The translations under genes and the position numbers were made by a program. The notes below the pieces were generated by a model. It saw only the letters and a list, made by a program, of their open reading frames with translations. It did no database searches and was not told where the DNA came from. Positions 34,401 to 46,600 of a stretch of 51,822 nucleotides of DNA are shown in pieces. Every line of letters starts with the position of its first letter. Within the stretch, counting starts at the first letter, position 1. The stretch comes from Acanthaster planci (Eukaryota; Echinodermata; Asteroidea; Valvatida; Acanthasteridae), in NCBI RefSeq assembly GCF_001949145.1, contig NW_019091405.1, positions 1,271,668-1,323,489 of the forward strand, written 5' to 3'.

Positions 34401-36313
34401 GCACTTCGGCTCAGGGTGGATTAAATTGCTAGGAAACTATGGTCACTGTGCGAAGTAAAAGCCTGCTGGCTACATCCATGTTTGTGCACAAACCTAGGGT
34501 AAACTCAAATGTACAGCTTTTACGTCAATGTTTGCAGTGTAAAATGATGCGTCAACAAAACCGACATGCCAAAAACCTAAAACACACAATCAGTATATGA
34601 GCATAATTTGCTCTGTGTACACAGGACAAACACGTAGGCAGTGTAATGCAGAGGAATTTTGCTGGGGTTCTTTAATATTCTGTACTTATGGCAAAAACGT
34701 TACTTGTGTTTGTGGAAGTTGCATGTGGCATTCGGAATTTGTTACACAAACAAGGGCGTGATTCAATATGTCTTTGTTCAGGAGGCATCAAAAACAGGAA
34801 TGACAAGTTAGCACTCTTGTTATTTAATATTGCTCGATGGATTGGCACCAGCTCGCAGCTGATGGCCAAGGGTAACCCGTAGTTCTCATCCACCTGCACA
34901 CTTCTGCTACGACCACCCCTAAATTTGCCCAAAGCCAACACTGTACGGCAAATACTGTCCTTCTCTGTATACACACAAAAAACTGGAACAACAACAGCAG
35001 CAGCATGAGATTATTCATACAAAACAAATAAGAATGGTGCAAAAGCCACCAACTGGTTTGGAAGGGTTCTTAGTCACGTCTGTGTGATTATAATTACCAC
35101 TTCTGGATGCGTCCTGTTTGGAAGACGAGCAGCAGACTGATAGAAAACATCCTCTGTTTCCCGAATCTGTGTCTTCAAAAGGTCCAGGTGGTTTGCCAGA
35201 GCAGGAGAACTCCCTTCATCTTGGAGGTCATTCAATTCCTTCTCCAAATATTTCAACTTTTTCCAGAGTTCCACCTGCATCCGTAAAAAAGGACACCAAT
35301 ATTCCTTTGACAAATATGACTCAGGAAGTCTTCTTTTAGAATAAATTCAAAAATAGGAGTTTTTAACCAATGGAATACCTTTATATACCTACATGTAAAA
35401 ACCCCAGTGTTGGTCTCCAAGCTAAATACTTGCTCTTGAAACTCATGGGAAAAATGTTTCATGCTCATCAAATTTCAACTCAAGATAAAAAGTGAACTTT
35501 CTATGAAAGATCTGCTTAAAACCCTAACCAAACTGAACCCAACAAGGTTATGCAGGATTCCAATGGTCCCTTGGGTTAGGGCCAAGTTTCTTCCCCCTGC
35601 TCCTTTTCTGTGGCTCAATGTAATTATTGGGCCCTGGTGTCTATATGGCTGTTCACAATGGGACTAGAGTGTGGTTCTAGATTGAGATACAAAGTGGCCA
35701 GGTCTTGGGTCAGGGGGGGAACAAAGTGGAATATTTTCTGAAAAAGACTCTCCCAATTTTTTCATCAGTAAAACAATCCTGATTACTTCCTCGATAAGGT
35801 AGTTACACCGTTTCTAAACTGCTGTTGCTTTTAACTAACTTAACTGGGAACTAATCTCGGAGGAGAAGGAGGGGGAGGGGACAAATCTACCCTTCCCCAC
35901 CCCCCTTCCAACTGGATATGTTGGAAGGGGGGTGATATACCCACTGGAATGTCCCAAGCCTTCCAAGTTCTGTGATGCTCCTAAATGCTCACCACTTCGT
36001 GCACGTCAGCATCTCCCTTTCGACGGCGGATGTTCTCAGCAATCTTTTCTACATTGTCACAGATGTCGTCCATGTCCAGTTCAGGTCTCAAATCCTCCGT
36101 ATAAACCCAGTCGCTCATCCGGAGGGCCGACGAGGAATGGAGAGACTTCTTGAAGTGACGGTCGACGCATCTAGGCTGACAGGCAGACCGCCCCGTGTCC
36201 TGAAACTTTGACAGCAGGATTGGAAGACCCTGGGATGAAAACCTCCGTGACTGCCCGACCAACCAGGTGCTGAGGGCTTGTAAGGAACACTGAGTGAGAA
36301 ACCTCTTTGCCAT
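28331..36313 (-). CDS. SARS2: Mitochondrial seryl-tRNA synthetase
   Basis: Ten exons on the minus strand: 36313-35993, 35274-35098, 33727-33609, 32730-32577, 32308-32197, 31533-31400, 30793-30690, 29461-29368, 29025-28933, 28498-28331; 491 codons plus TGA with consistent phases. Attaches serine to mitochondrial tRNA-Ser in the matrix. Residues 1 to about 35 ([20 protein letters not shown], then RRFSS) look like a mitochondrial presequence. A short helical arm spans about 107-160. Class II catalytic signs: TAE at 288-290, motif 2 FRAE at 318-321 with GLYRVHQF at 330-337, motif 3 ACAVPR ending in Arg 446. The blocks [16 protein letters not shown] and [13 protein letters not shown] are characteristic of SerRS. 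ATG at 36313 was chosen because it opens the presequence; the frame further up has no ATG. Human SARS2 is 518 residues; the difference is mostly in the arm. Divergent from DPP3. Confidence 0.93.
29729..30302. mobile_element. piggyBac-like non-autonomous element with TTAA target sites
   Basis: TTAA at 29729-29732 and again at 30299-30302 bound an insert of 566 bases. The insert ends CCACTTCCTGCCGGGTGA on the left and TCACCCGGCAGCAAGTGG on the right, an 18-bp inverted repeat with one mismatch. TTAA duplication is the hallmark of piggyBac transposition (established). No transposase frame is present. It lies in a SARS2 intron. The inner part is similar to 3100-3395. Confidence 0.85.
30524..30582. 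repeat. TTAACCCTAACAG palindromic element, copy 3
   Basis: Left arm ATTAACCCTAACAGTCCTCA, right arm TTGAGGACTGTTAGGGTTA; close to perfect pairing around a short loop. In a SARS2 intron. Confidence 0.75.
30984..31381. repeat. Element with perfect 28-bp inverted repeats around a 12-bp tandem repeat and gap
   Basis: 30984-31011 and 31354-31381 are exact reverse complements (28 of 28), beginning CAGTGTTGTATTCGAGTCCA. The inside holds a 12-bp tandem repeat (TCACAAGTCCCT and variants, 31219-31278) and the N gap. It lies in the SARS2 intron right after the motif 2 exon. Confidence 0.82.
31014..31218. other. Assembly gap (205 N)
   Basis: Run of N inside the inverted-repeat element; the adjacent 12-bp tandem repeat probably caused the assembly break. 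Confidence 0.99.
31400..31533 (-). CDS. SARS2: SARS2 exon carrying class II motif 2
   Basis: Encodes [18 protein letters not shown], then LYRVHQFMK: the FRxE loop and the G-L-Y-R-V-H-Q-F strand that bind ATP and the acceptor end. Donor GTTAGG at 31399. An inverted-repeat element begins only 19 bases into the intron. Confidence 0.92.
33041..33112 (-). mobile_element. tRNA-derived SINE head
   Basis: The minus strand reads like a tRNA: A-box-like TGGGCTAGTGGGTAGTG, an anticodon-loop-like CAACTCTTGATCATAG, and a perfect B-box GGGTTCGAATCC. Spacing between boxes is right for a tRNA, but the acceptor stem does not pair, so this is a SINE relic in a SARS2 intron. Confidence 0.5.
35993..36313 (-). 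CDS. SARS2: SARS2 exon 1: mitochondrial presequence and N-terminal domain start
   Basis: Starts [11 protein letters not shown]; basic and Ser/Leu-rich with no acidic residue until Asp 39, as expected for a matrix-targeting peptide. It continues to [20 protein letters not shown] and [12 protein letters not shown], and splices in phase 0 (GTGAGC) to 35274, which resumes [18 protein letters not shown], a coiled-coil helix. Confidence 0.85.
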
Positions 36314-37693
36314 CTTTGGTAAGGACTGTTGAAGAGAGAAACCGTACAACAGTAAAAGCACCTGCCAATTCTCAACACCAACAAAACATTTTCCGTATTG
36401 CCAATCATCATGGACGACTGGCTACTACACGACTGCAGTTCCAGTAACTTGGACTGTATTAATTGCCTTTTTTAACATTTGGACATGGACGGGCGAGATC
36501 TGCTATTGCCCGACCATGTCCAAATGTTAAAAAAGGCGATTTGTAGAGTCCAAGTTACTCGGGTAACACGACTGGCAGATCAACTTATTCTCGAGGTCAG
36601 CATGATGTCACTATGGACTTTTAACATGCGGCAAAGGGGCAAATTTGGAAAGAGTTCCATGTACTGACAACACTCATTTCCCTTAAAATGTTATAACAAC
36701 CAAGGATAGAAAGTGATAATACATATACTTGTAATTCTATATTGTATGTCATAAAACGTGGAATTTAGGTGAGAAAATTTTGAAGCATTTACTAAGAAAA
36801 CACTTAGGTTTATTCAGACAAGTCTCATTAGGTTTGTGCAATGGGGCATCAAATGTTGTCTTTATCAAGGAACTTGTCGCAAATTTACCCTTTGTGCTAT
36901 TCCATAATGTAGGCCTACAGAAGTTCCCAGATGTCCAACTGTGAGAAAAGGTCTATGACTTTGAGTGACGTCGGACCCCAAACTCTGGGATTACAAGGTC
37001 ACGAGGACAGGGCCTACACATACAGGCCAGTTGTGATTTTCGGCTCTTTCGCTTTTACAATAAAACGTTCCTTTTTACGAAATGTTTTCTAAAAAGTATT
37101 TAGTGTAAATGTGTACTTTAAACAACAAAACCACACTGCGAGTGTGTGGAAAAGAAAGTCACGAGTTCATGGAGGCCGCCATATTAAGTATGAAACCTAA
37201 CCCTTTTTTATCGAAACCCACTGCACTCCTAACATTGAAAGCGCGTCAACTCTGAGGATCTGACTATTTCGCACATGCTTGTCACGGACTGGTGAACCGT
37301 ATCGGACTGTTGCTAGCATTGTTTGGCTACGACTTCGATGCTGTTGCATTGAATGAGTGAGTTGTAGTCGTAAAAAGTTGCTGATTACACCTAGTATGGT
37401 AAACGGCTTCTCCACCTGATCCTCTCAGCTCTTGGCAGTGTGACTCAGCATATGGGCTCGTCACTGTGTTCGACAATCCACACTTTCCTACATTCCACCT
37501 TTAGATCGCTTAACGTTAGGCCTATGTTTCGCCTTTTCTAGCAATACAAACTAATGCTTGTCAAGTTGTCTTCATTGAAGACAGTGATTTGGCCCTCAGC
37601 CAAGTAATTAAACCTCAGCCTCAGCTCATCAGATTTTCAAGTTGTAGGCCTAACAATATAGACCTAGGCCTGCCATCCAGAGTATTCATTGCC
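36314..37693. promoter_or_regulatory. Shared intergenic region between divergent SARS2 and DPP3
   Basis: The start codons of SARS2 (-) and DPP3 (+) are 1,380 bases apart, head to head. No TATA box is clear. Candidate sites: YY1-type GCCGCCATATT at 37175-37185, a CRE-like TGACGTCG at 36966-36973, and an ATTGG (inverted CCAAT) near 36400 on the SARS2 side. A strong 52-bp inverted repeat lies at 36443-36559. No coding sequence is believed here. Confidence 0.55.
36443..36559. repeat. 52-bp near-perfect inverted repeat (stem-loop)
   Basis: Arms 36443-36494 and 36508-36559 pair at 47 of 52 positions around a 13-base loop. The core TTTTTTAACATTTGGACATG is identical in both arms. It could be a recently inserted palindromic MITE or a hairpin-forming element upstream of SARS2. 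Confidence 0.85.
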
Positions 37694-40600
37694 ATGGCAA
37701 CCGAACAGAATCTTGACCTCTCACAGTTTCTCATCCCAAATGATGTTCCGATCGTGCCTCTGGAATGCACAAAAGCTTTCCAGGATCTTACGCCACAGGA
37801 GAAAAAGTATGCCCACTATTTGGCCAAAGCCTCATGGAGCGGGGGACTAATTTGCCTGTTTCAGACCTCACCCGAGTCACCAGTCATCTTCCTCCTACTG
37901 CTGAAGCTGTTTAAGGCGGAGCCTGTGAGTGCCTTGAAGGAGAAGGCATTGAATGCTGGTCTCAGTGAGAATGAGTTTCAGGTGATGTATCAATTCACCA
38001 TTCAGTTTAGGCCTTCCATGAGTAACCCCAGCCCTAAATGTTTAGTCCACGTATCAGGAAATTTGTGATGCCATCATGCTATTTATAGGGATGGAGTTAC
38101 TTATGGTGATAATATCCTGTTTAATAACATGGGAGGTTAACTTTTGTGAAAACAGGGCAGGAGTTGTGTGTGATTTTTAGGGAAATTATGATTAGTCATA
38201 AAATTGACTAAACTAAATTACACTGTGAGTAACTAATTGTCCCTTTTTCGTTAACAAGAAAAAAGCAATTAACATTGTTGAAAAGAATGCTTACATGTAG
38301 CTGGTTTGAGGCTGTGGAAAATTGGTTTGGGATACCATTAAAACATTTAAAGATTTAGAGGTGTCCAAAAGTCAAGTACATGTATCTCCACAATAGCATT
38401 GTGTTCTGAAGCATGGCTGGGGTCTAGATTGTAGGTAGTGCATGAGAAAGGGGTAACAAGGGTGGAAAATTTCATTTGTTTTATTGAAACTTATTTATTT
38501 TTTATTTTATCTTGAATTTTTTTTTAATGACATGGAACTTTTAGAGTTTGCGGTTTGAATATGTAAAAAGATAAAGGGAGGTATTTTCAAGAGTGGTCAA
38601 AAAAGAAATTAATGTGAAAATTTTGTGTGATTATCTTGAATCTGACTAGATCTGTTTTTCCGAGAAGACGCCATTACTGGGGGGCATTAGACGCATGCAT
38701 GCTTTAAGTGTTGGCAGGTGTGTATTTTGACAAGTAGAGACACTCTGATGGGTTCTCTAAACCTTGGGCATTACATGTGCATACCAGTTGAACGTGGCAC
38801 CATTACAACATCGGAATCTGACTGTCAAATTAGTCTGTCTGACTTGACTGGAAGCACCCCCTCATCGGTTGAAAAGAGCTGTATTGGTCAGGAGTTTTCA
38901 CTTTGTTGGCAGTGATCCAACCGTGAGCATTTCCTAGTTGTTCATGAACCAGCGAAGTTCAGTTCTGACCAAAGGAGCCTCCGTTGCTTAGAAAATGGTG
39001 CCCTCTCTTGGTCCTGCTCAAGGCCCACAGGCCATTTACTTTTCATATTTCTTCCCATCCCACAGGCATTTCTGACTTACTCTGCTGCGTTCTTTCACAA
39101 CTTGGGCAACTACAAGTCCTTTGGTGACACCAAGTTCATCCCAGATCTGCCAAAGGTAGTTTTAAGGGAGAAAAAATCATTCCCCCCTCTCAAGAGGGTA
39201 CAAGGTTGAACACTGGGACTGATGTGTTCAATTTGCCAGAATCTATTTTTCTTAAGGAATTGGCTTTTAGAAGAAGGAGCTTTACAGACGAAAGCTGCGT
39301 GCAATGTATGTCATGAAGTTTTTAGGAGATTGCCAACATAAAACTGGTTACTGATAGTTCTGTTCATAATTGCAGGCACAGAGTTCTGGAAGACATGGCT
39401 TTTGTTCAATTATTTTCCCCTAGCCCATCATTGAATGTAAATAATAAAAACCAGGCTCTCCAATGGCGAAACCAATTTTTGACAAAGCAGAATTGTTTTA
39501 TTTGTGGAGAAGTACGCGTACAGCAGTTGAAGTTGTCCTCAACACACTTGTGGACATTTTGTGTTGATGGGAGACATCAGAGTAATGTTTTTCTAGTAAT
39601 TTTTGGCATTATAACGTGCACAGGAGAAGTTGCTTAGTCTAATCAAGGTCAGCGCGGCCTATTCATCGGACCCGTCCCATCTTGACAAGTTGATCTCCCT
39701 CTGTGGGGATGTGATCTTCTCTCTGGCTAAGAAGGAGCAGCAGATGGGTCTGGGAGATGATGTAAGTTGTAGGGGATTCCCCTAAGAGTTAGTACTTGTG
39801 TTGTGGTCAAGATTCCTTCTGACCATTACAAAGCCCAACGAGACCTCCAGTCTGAAGTCAAGTCACAAGCCATTCAAATGGACTCCTAGAAAAGTATTCA
39901 TTGGTCACTGGTCAACCTGTTACAGGTCTTGTGCCCGGTCTTATGACCAAGCAGAAGTCCGCAGAACTGTTTGGCACCAGTTAAACCTTTAGTCCCTGTT
40001 GCTGATCGGTCAACTCAAGCAACTACAATTGGTCATTATCCCGTACAGCACAGATTTTGCTGCACACATGGTTTGTACCCAGCGCTGGTATTCCATAGCC
40101 TGTTTATTTGCAGTGGTGTTTCAAGACAATATTCCACCAGAAAAATGTTTTCAGCATTTTCTCTGCCAGTAAGTATACACCATCCCGGTACATCTAATCC
40201 TGTCTGCCAGTCGCATTACACAGGCTAAACAGCACGTTATTGGTTCCTCATTCTCCCAATTTACCCTGGATCATCTCTTACACTAATACTTTTCCAAAAG
40301 AATAGACATGCCCATACAGATTTTGATTGTACATGTGCAGACTGTTAAAAACAAGCAAAACTCCCCCCCCAAACAAAACAAAACGCAAAACCATCTCATC
40401 ATCCCAGCAAGTTCACATTATTACCTTAGCTAACTGTCAGTCTAGTACAGAGCCTAGTACAATGTAGTCAGAGCTTGCCGACCCCAGTTCATGCTGTAAA
40501 ATATTATGGCTGCAATAAAGATTCTTTGAGAGTTATGGCATGCATGCAACATGGTCCACACTCATCTTAAACATGTGAGATTTCTCATGCGCTACAAAAG

Positions 40601-43600
40601 CCTGTCAAGTGCACAGAATGTCGTAAACTGTGCTGTATCTTTTAATACTTGCACTTTTCTATGTTGATACATTGGTGAGACACTTTCTAAAAGATTTTAG
40701 ATTACACCCTGTTTTCAAGCGGAATCGTAATGTTTATTTCAGCTCCAATTCTATGTAATGCTAACCTCAGCATATTCCATGTACTAATTTTATATTTTAC
40801 AGGGCATATCGACTTATTTCTCTTGCAACTGTACCATGGCTGATGCAGAACTGGCCAAGAGATTCATGTTGGAAAAGGTAATTGGTTGTCGTGTTAGTGT
40901 CCATGTAGCACCCGTAGTACTTATATCTTCAGTGTTGTCATTTTTACAATAATTATTTCTTGGTGAAAGTGATGCATATTGAACAAATTGCCCCAAAAGT
41001 TTACTCAATCAGAATTTTGCCCAAGGTATGGTTAATCATGAAAGTTGGAGCTGTGGTTGGGAATACCATTGACACCCATTGCCAGGCTTGACATGGGGTA
41101 GATTACCGGGGGACACATCACAAGAACAATAGAGTATTTTGATGCTGATGGTTTTGCCAATGGGAGGAGCTAATCACCAGGGAGGCTAGCCCCCTCATCC
41201 CTGCCCCTTGGCAACAGGCCTGCAGCCATGGATATCACTGGCTGTAGCGACTGCTGCCACGTGCTGTAGATGGACGTGACCATGTGTAAGCACATGGTTT
41301 AACATTAACCCCCTGTGGCAGTTTGACTGGAAATCCTGCTCAAGGCATTGCTGGATCCAGTGGGCGGTGGTCAACAAGGCATTGCGAGATCCAATGGTCG
41401 GGGGGTCAGCAGGGGCCATAGCCTCCCTCCCCCCAAAAAGGAGGGGGGGCAAAGATTTCTGTTTTTGAAATATAATAACTTTTGGGGAGACAATGTTACT
41501 TCAGTTACGAAAGCCTTGAAGAAGCCCCCAAATTGAATCTCAACTCTCAGAAAGGCCATAAAAAGTAAAGAAACGAAGGGATGAAGTTGTGTAATTGAAT
41601 TTCCTAATCACTTTCCGTCTGAATGGAAATGAGACTCAATGAATCAGTCGGCTGGTAAACAGACTCCACGTAATTGAAATTGATTAACTTTGGATATGTC
41701 AAACTTGTAGGCCTGTCTGTTTAAATGTACGTCATCATAGAGTTGAATTGGTAGAGTCCTGCAGCCGATTTCATGAGACGAGGTGTAACTTCGAACCCCG
41801 GGTAAGCCTTGCACCACAAATTTATGCCGTAGCTGCGCATTATACTTACGTTTGATTTCACGAAAAATTGCATAGATGAGCCACGTTAAATCATTACATT
41901 TCTTGGACGAGGACAAAAACATCTTTTACGACGGCTCTTCTTTTCCAATATAAAAGCAGTCAGAAACGGTCGTCGAATCACATCCACCGCTAGTTTGAAA
42001 AAGTTTTCATCTTTTCTTCGTCGGAACCGGACAAAAAGTTTTGCAGTTTTCTTACAGCCAAACAAGTTTGTCATTACCTTCTGGAATAAAGTTGTTCGTT
42101 TCTCATGTAATCCTTGATAAGTTCAGCAATGATGAGGACCCGATAAGCAAGTCAAATCATTCATTTTTGCTTCGTTTGGCGCAACTTACACCGCCTAAAA
42201 TGACCGCGTATGTTACGCCACAATTTGTTGCACAAGTCGCGCGGATGTACGCAGTGCGTACGTTTTGTGAAATCGGTCTTAATTTGTTGCACAACTTACG
42301 CAATAAAATGTGCCGTAAGTAAGGTTATGCCATTGCGCAAAGTTTTGTGAAATCCTCTGCTGGTTGAGTGTAGTTGCAGGGTGTGATCACTCTTTCTTTT
42401 GTCTATCTTTGGTCTGTTTGTGATTACAGAAAATTGATGCATACAATACTCGTCTCTTCAAGTCCAACAATGGTGATGGAAAGGTTGCTTATGAAATTCG
42501 GTTGGCATCTGCTCAGACTGGTGAGTCAATTTTGACAGAAAAAAAGAAGCCCCCCCCAACAGTTCCAAAAGAAAAACTTCTGGCTTAAAAGTTTATATGC
42601 CATGAACACCTGCTTACTACTGTCAGTTTACTTTGGAACATAACTTAATAAAATGAGATTTTTTTTTTTTTTTAATTAATATCCCTTGTCAACCATTACA
42701 CTATCAAGATTTAATTATCAGTAAGAGCGGAAATCTGTATTTAGTAAATAATAAATACCCAAGGAAACTTTTTCAAAGACTTTAAATGTGCCTCTTGCTT
42801 CCTTCGTTAATTCGGTCGTTTTACCGGCATTGTTCATGTTAAAATGATGATCACTTGATCATCTGTTAGTAATTGATTAACTTAGCCGTCAAGGCTACAG
42901 CAACAAAATAGTCTTATCCAACCAAATCTGTGACCCTTGTGATCATTGTATTCAGGTACATCTGACATGGAGAGTTTGAAACTTGGTACCTATGACTTTG
43001 AAGATGTCAGGGTAAGTGTCACTAGGGGTGATTACGCACCACTGATGAAGATGTCGGCAGACAATCTGCTGAAAGCTGCGGTAAGTCCCCTTGAATATGT
43101 CATGAGTGACCACAAAACAATTTTGCAGAGAATTAGTATTTCTGGTAATAAAGTCGTGGAATTCTCAAAAGTGTCCTAGGCACCACAGCTCTCCAGCCTG
43201 AACAATTCAGCAGGGGGGGTGGAGGACAATGAAGAAATGTTTAGTTTTGGGCGGGAACAGGGAAGGAAAACCTTGGATAAATATTCCATGGAAACAGTAC
43301 AGAATCAGCTAGGGGTTTGCAGCAAAGAAAGATTGATACATGAAGCTTAGATGAGATTTCCCCTGTTCCACACTGACTTCCCCAGCAGTTTGTGTGATTC
43401 TGTAGTTGAATTGAATTACTAGTGGTAAGAGATGCCACTGCAAGCATCCACATTGTCCATTCCCAGAGTTTCCCTTCAGCAAGTTGTTGGAGCGTAACCA
43501 CTTCATAAGAGGCATTCATGTTTGTGCTTAAGCTTGTACTTTGGGGCTTAGAAATCTTGGAACCATTATGCCTACTGATGACTGCACTACTCGGTTACTT

Positions 43601-46600
43601 TTGTGGAAGTTGCCCGTAGGGGCAGGAAAATGTCAAATTCACATTTTTCTTAGATCACATTGTGCCAACGATCAAAGGTTTGCCCTGTGAATTGCATTTT
43701 CTGGCATCACTGCATGCAGGAGAATGGGGCTAATGAACACGAGGTGAAGATGCTGCAGCTATACGCCAGCAGCTTCACCACCGGACTGCTGCAGGATCAC
43801 ATGGATGGATCGCGAAGCTGGATCAAAGACAAAGGACCCATCGTGGAACAGTAAGCTCACCAGGAGAGGAGTGCCCAGATATCTTGCCTGTCCAATCCTG
43901 TGTGCTATAGTTGACAGTTGCTAATTTGTGCTTGACTGGGGTTTAACGTGTTTTAAAGGTTTGCTTGGTGGACGTAGCAATGCGACAAAGCTTAGTAGAA
44001 GCACCATGCGAAATCAAAACACTGCCCCGGAAACTTGAGTAATTCCGCTTGGTAGCAGCAGCATGTGGAGGAGTATCCATCCGTTTTATAGATAATATTG
44101 AGGTCTTCTAGATTGCCATTTATTACAGGATGGCTGGTAGAATTGAAAAGAAAAGAAGTGTCACTCACTTGCTTTTGCGTCTTGTCGTTGCAGTTACATT
44201 GGCTTCATCGAGACCTACAGAGATCCCTTTGGCATGCGTGGTGAGTGGGAAGGTAAGACATTGATGCCATCAGAATTCCATACTTCAAATTGAGACTAGT
44301 CTAAGAAGATACTATCACAGCGGTAGCAGAGCCTGCACGGGCATCTCACTTGTGAGCCTGTTGAGGCACGTAAGCCACAGTGCCCTACACTAGTTGGAGA
44401 ACCATTAAATGTGCACCTGTGACTTGCAGAATGGGATACCAGAGCCTGCACTGTTAGTATTTTAATAGAATGATTACCCTGAACTGCCTCACCACCAAAT
44501 GACAAAATTCAGGTCAAGTGTAGCAATGTAATCTATGAATATAAATTCCAGAAATGGCACCATATGATGTCATCACAAAAATGTAAACCAGTTCTCAGGA
44601 GGGATTTTTGATTTGCCTCTTTACGGATTTGTGCTCGATTCCCATCTACGCAGGCTTTGTGGCCATCGTCAACAAGGAGATGAGTGCCAAGTTCGGCAAG
44701 CTGGTGGAGAACGCCGAGACGTTCCTGCCCCTCCTTCCTTGGCCCAGGGACTATGAGAAGGACGTCTTTCTCAAGCCTGACTTCACCTCGCTGGAGGTCC
44801 TAAGCTATGCCTCCAGTGGCATCCCAGCAGGCATCAACATCCCGAACTGTATGTACGAGTGATGGAGTTTTTCCTTTTTAAGTAATGACTAGCCAGTGCC
44901 ATTGGATGTCTCAACACAAGGAGGCAGTCTGCATAGACAGGGACAGCTGGTAGCCACTTGGCTGAAACCGCCCAAAGCACCCTGAGTCATTGTCAGTGGA
45001 CTTAGATACATGGTAGTCCACAATTTGCTTTGTACGCACACCCGTACAGACCCACATTCACCGAAACTGGTATCCTTGTGGAGCCAATACTTCCTTCTTC
45101 TGTACTAAAACATTCGGGTGTAAATGCTGCTTTACATTTGTTGGCGGGTTATTATCACAACATAAGTGTTGAACAATAGATGCTATGGGGACCAGCAATG
45201 TTACGGGGGACATACTTTTGTCGCCACAACTCATTTCTGACTTTCCTAACTAAAGAAATTGTCGCCTTAAACATGATGAAGGCCTGAGCACTCGTACTCG
45301 TTGCTGGGATTTGAGGACTACACGCGTATGGAAATAGAGATGGTAATGGGGACAAACAAATGTAGCCCGTACCTAACTGAATATCCACAGAGCCATGAAT
45401 GTAGTGTAAATAATTGAAAGATATGGGGGCTGTCATTTCATTTGAACTACTGCGATATTAAAATATCAAACTTTGTAATGAATTATTTAATTAACAATTT
45501 CTTCACTTGGCATATGTAGTTAGAATGTGTTTCCAATTTCTCTTTGCAGTGCTTAGTATTTTCTAAAGATATATTTCAAATCTTTTGCTGTTTTATCCTT
45601 TAGATGATGACATTCGTCAGAACGAGGGGTTTAAGAATGTGTCTCTAGGCAATGTCCTGTCGGCGCACACCAAAGACCAGAAGATTACCTTCCTGACGGA
45701 GGCTGATAAGGTAGGTCTTAGTTATAAACACTCGCGATGTGAATGAAACTCTCTAAAGCTGATATGGTCCAAATTCTGAAGTTCTAATGAAGTCATTCGT
45801 TAATTATCTAATCATCTAGTCATTATGTTAATTCATATAACGTTAGGCTAACTTTAGGAGCGGGTTAATGAAATGTTCCTCTTGCCCACTCAGAAAGTTT
45901 GGATTGTCTCCTACTTTTATAATAGAGTCTGTGAAAATGAAAGTGTCCCTCCACATCTGGTCAGTCACTAAACATCACTTCGTCTCTCTGCTTCTGATTT
46001 GCTTGACCACGCCTACAAATGTTATTATGCCAATGGAAGTGGCAGCATCGTGGAATCACATGTGGAACCATGCTGCAGACTTTATTAAAACCACCATTAA
46101 AACCACTGTAAATACGATCAACTCGCTTTCATTTTTGAATCAGTGGAAACATCAATGACTGTGCCACTATTCCACATTATCAACATTATAGTGATTATCA
46201 TGAAAGAAAATTTGCCCAGCCTCCTCTGTTATTTTTAAACGTGTTTATTTTGTTAATTATCCATAGTCGTTTTCCACTACTCAACTTTGTCTCGGTCCCA
46301 GGCTTATAACCTGTCCATGAGTGTAAGCCTACAGCATTCAGATTAAATTCAATCTTATTTGAGGTTCCTGTGGCATTGTCAATCTCACTTTCAATCGAAG
46401 AACCTCAAAGTCAGGCGTTAAAAAAACAGACAAAACCTGAAACAGAGACCAAGTTGAGTATTGGAAAACGGCTCCTATATTTCCTATCTTTCCCTTCTAC
46501 AGGAGCTGTATGGTCGTCTGAAGGGACCGTCCTTTGAAGTACAGGTTGGCCTGCATGAGCTGCTGGGCCATGGAAGTGGGAAACTCTTCACACAGGATGA

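Noticed and set aside
36314-36361. N-terminal extension of SARS2 from a GTG at 36361
   Set aside because: Not an ATG; the ATG at 36313 starts a convincing mitochondrial presequence.
37589-37693. N-terminal extension of DPP3 from a TTG
   Set aside because: No ATG, no similarity to DPP3; the ATG at 37694 has a strong context and the N-terminus matches the family.
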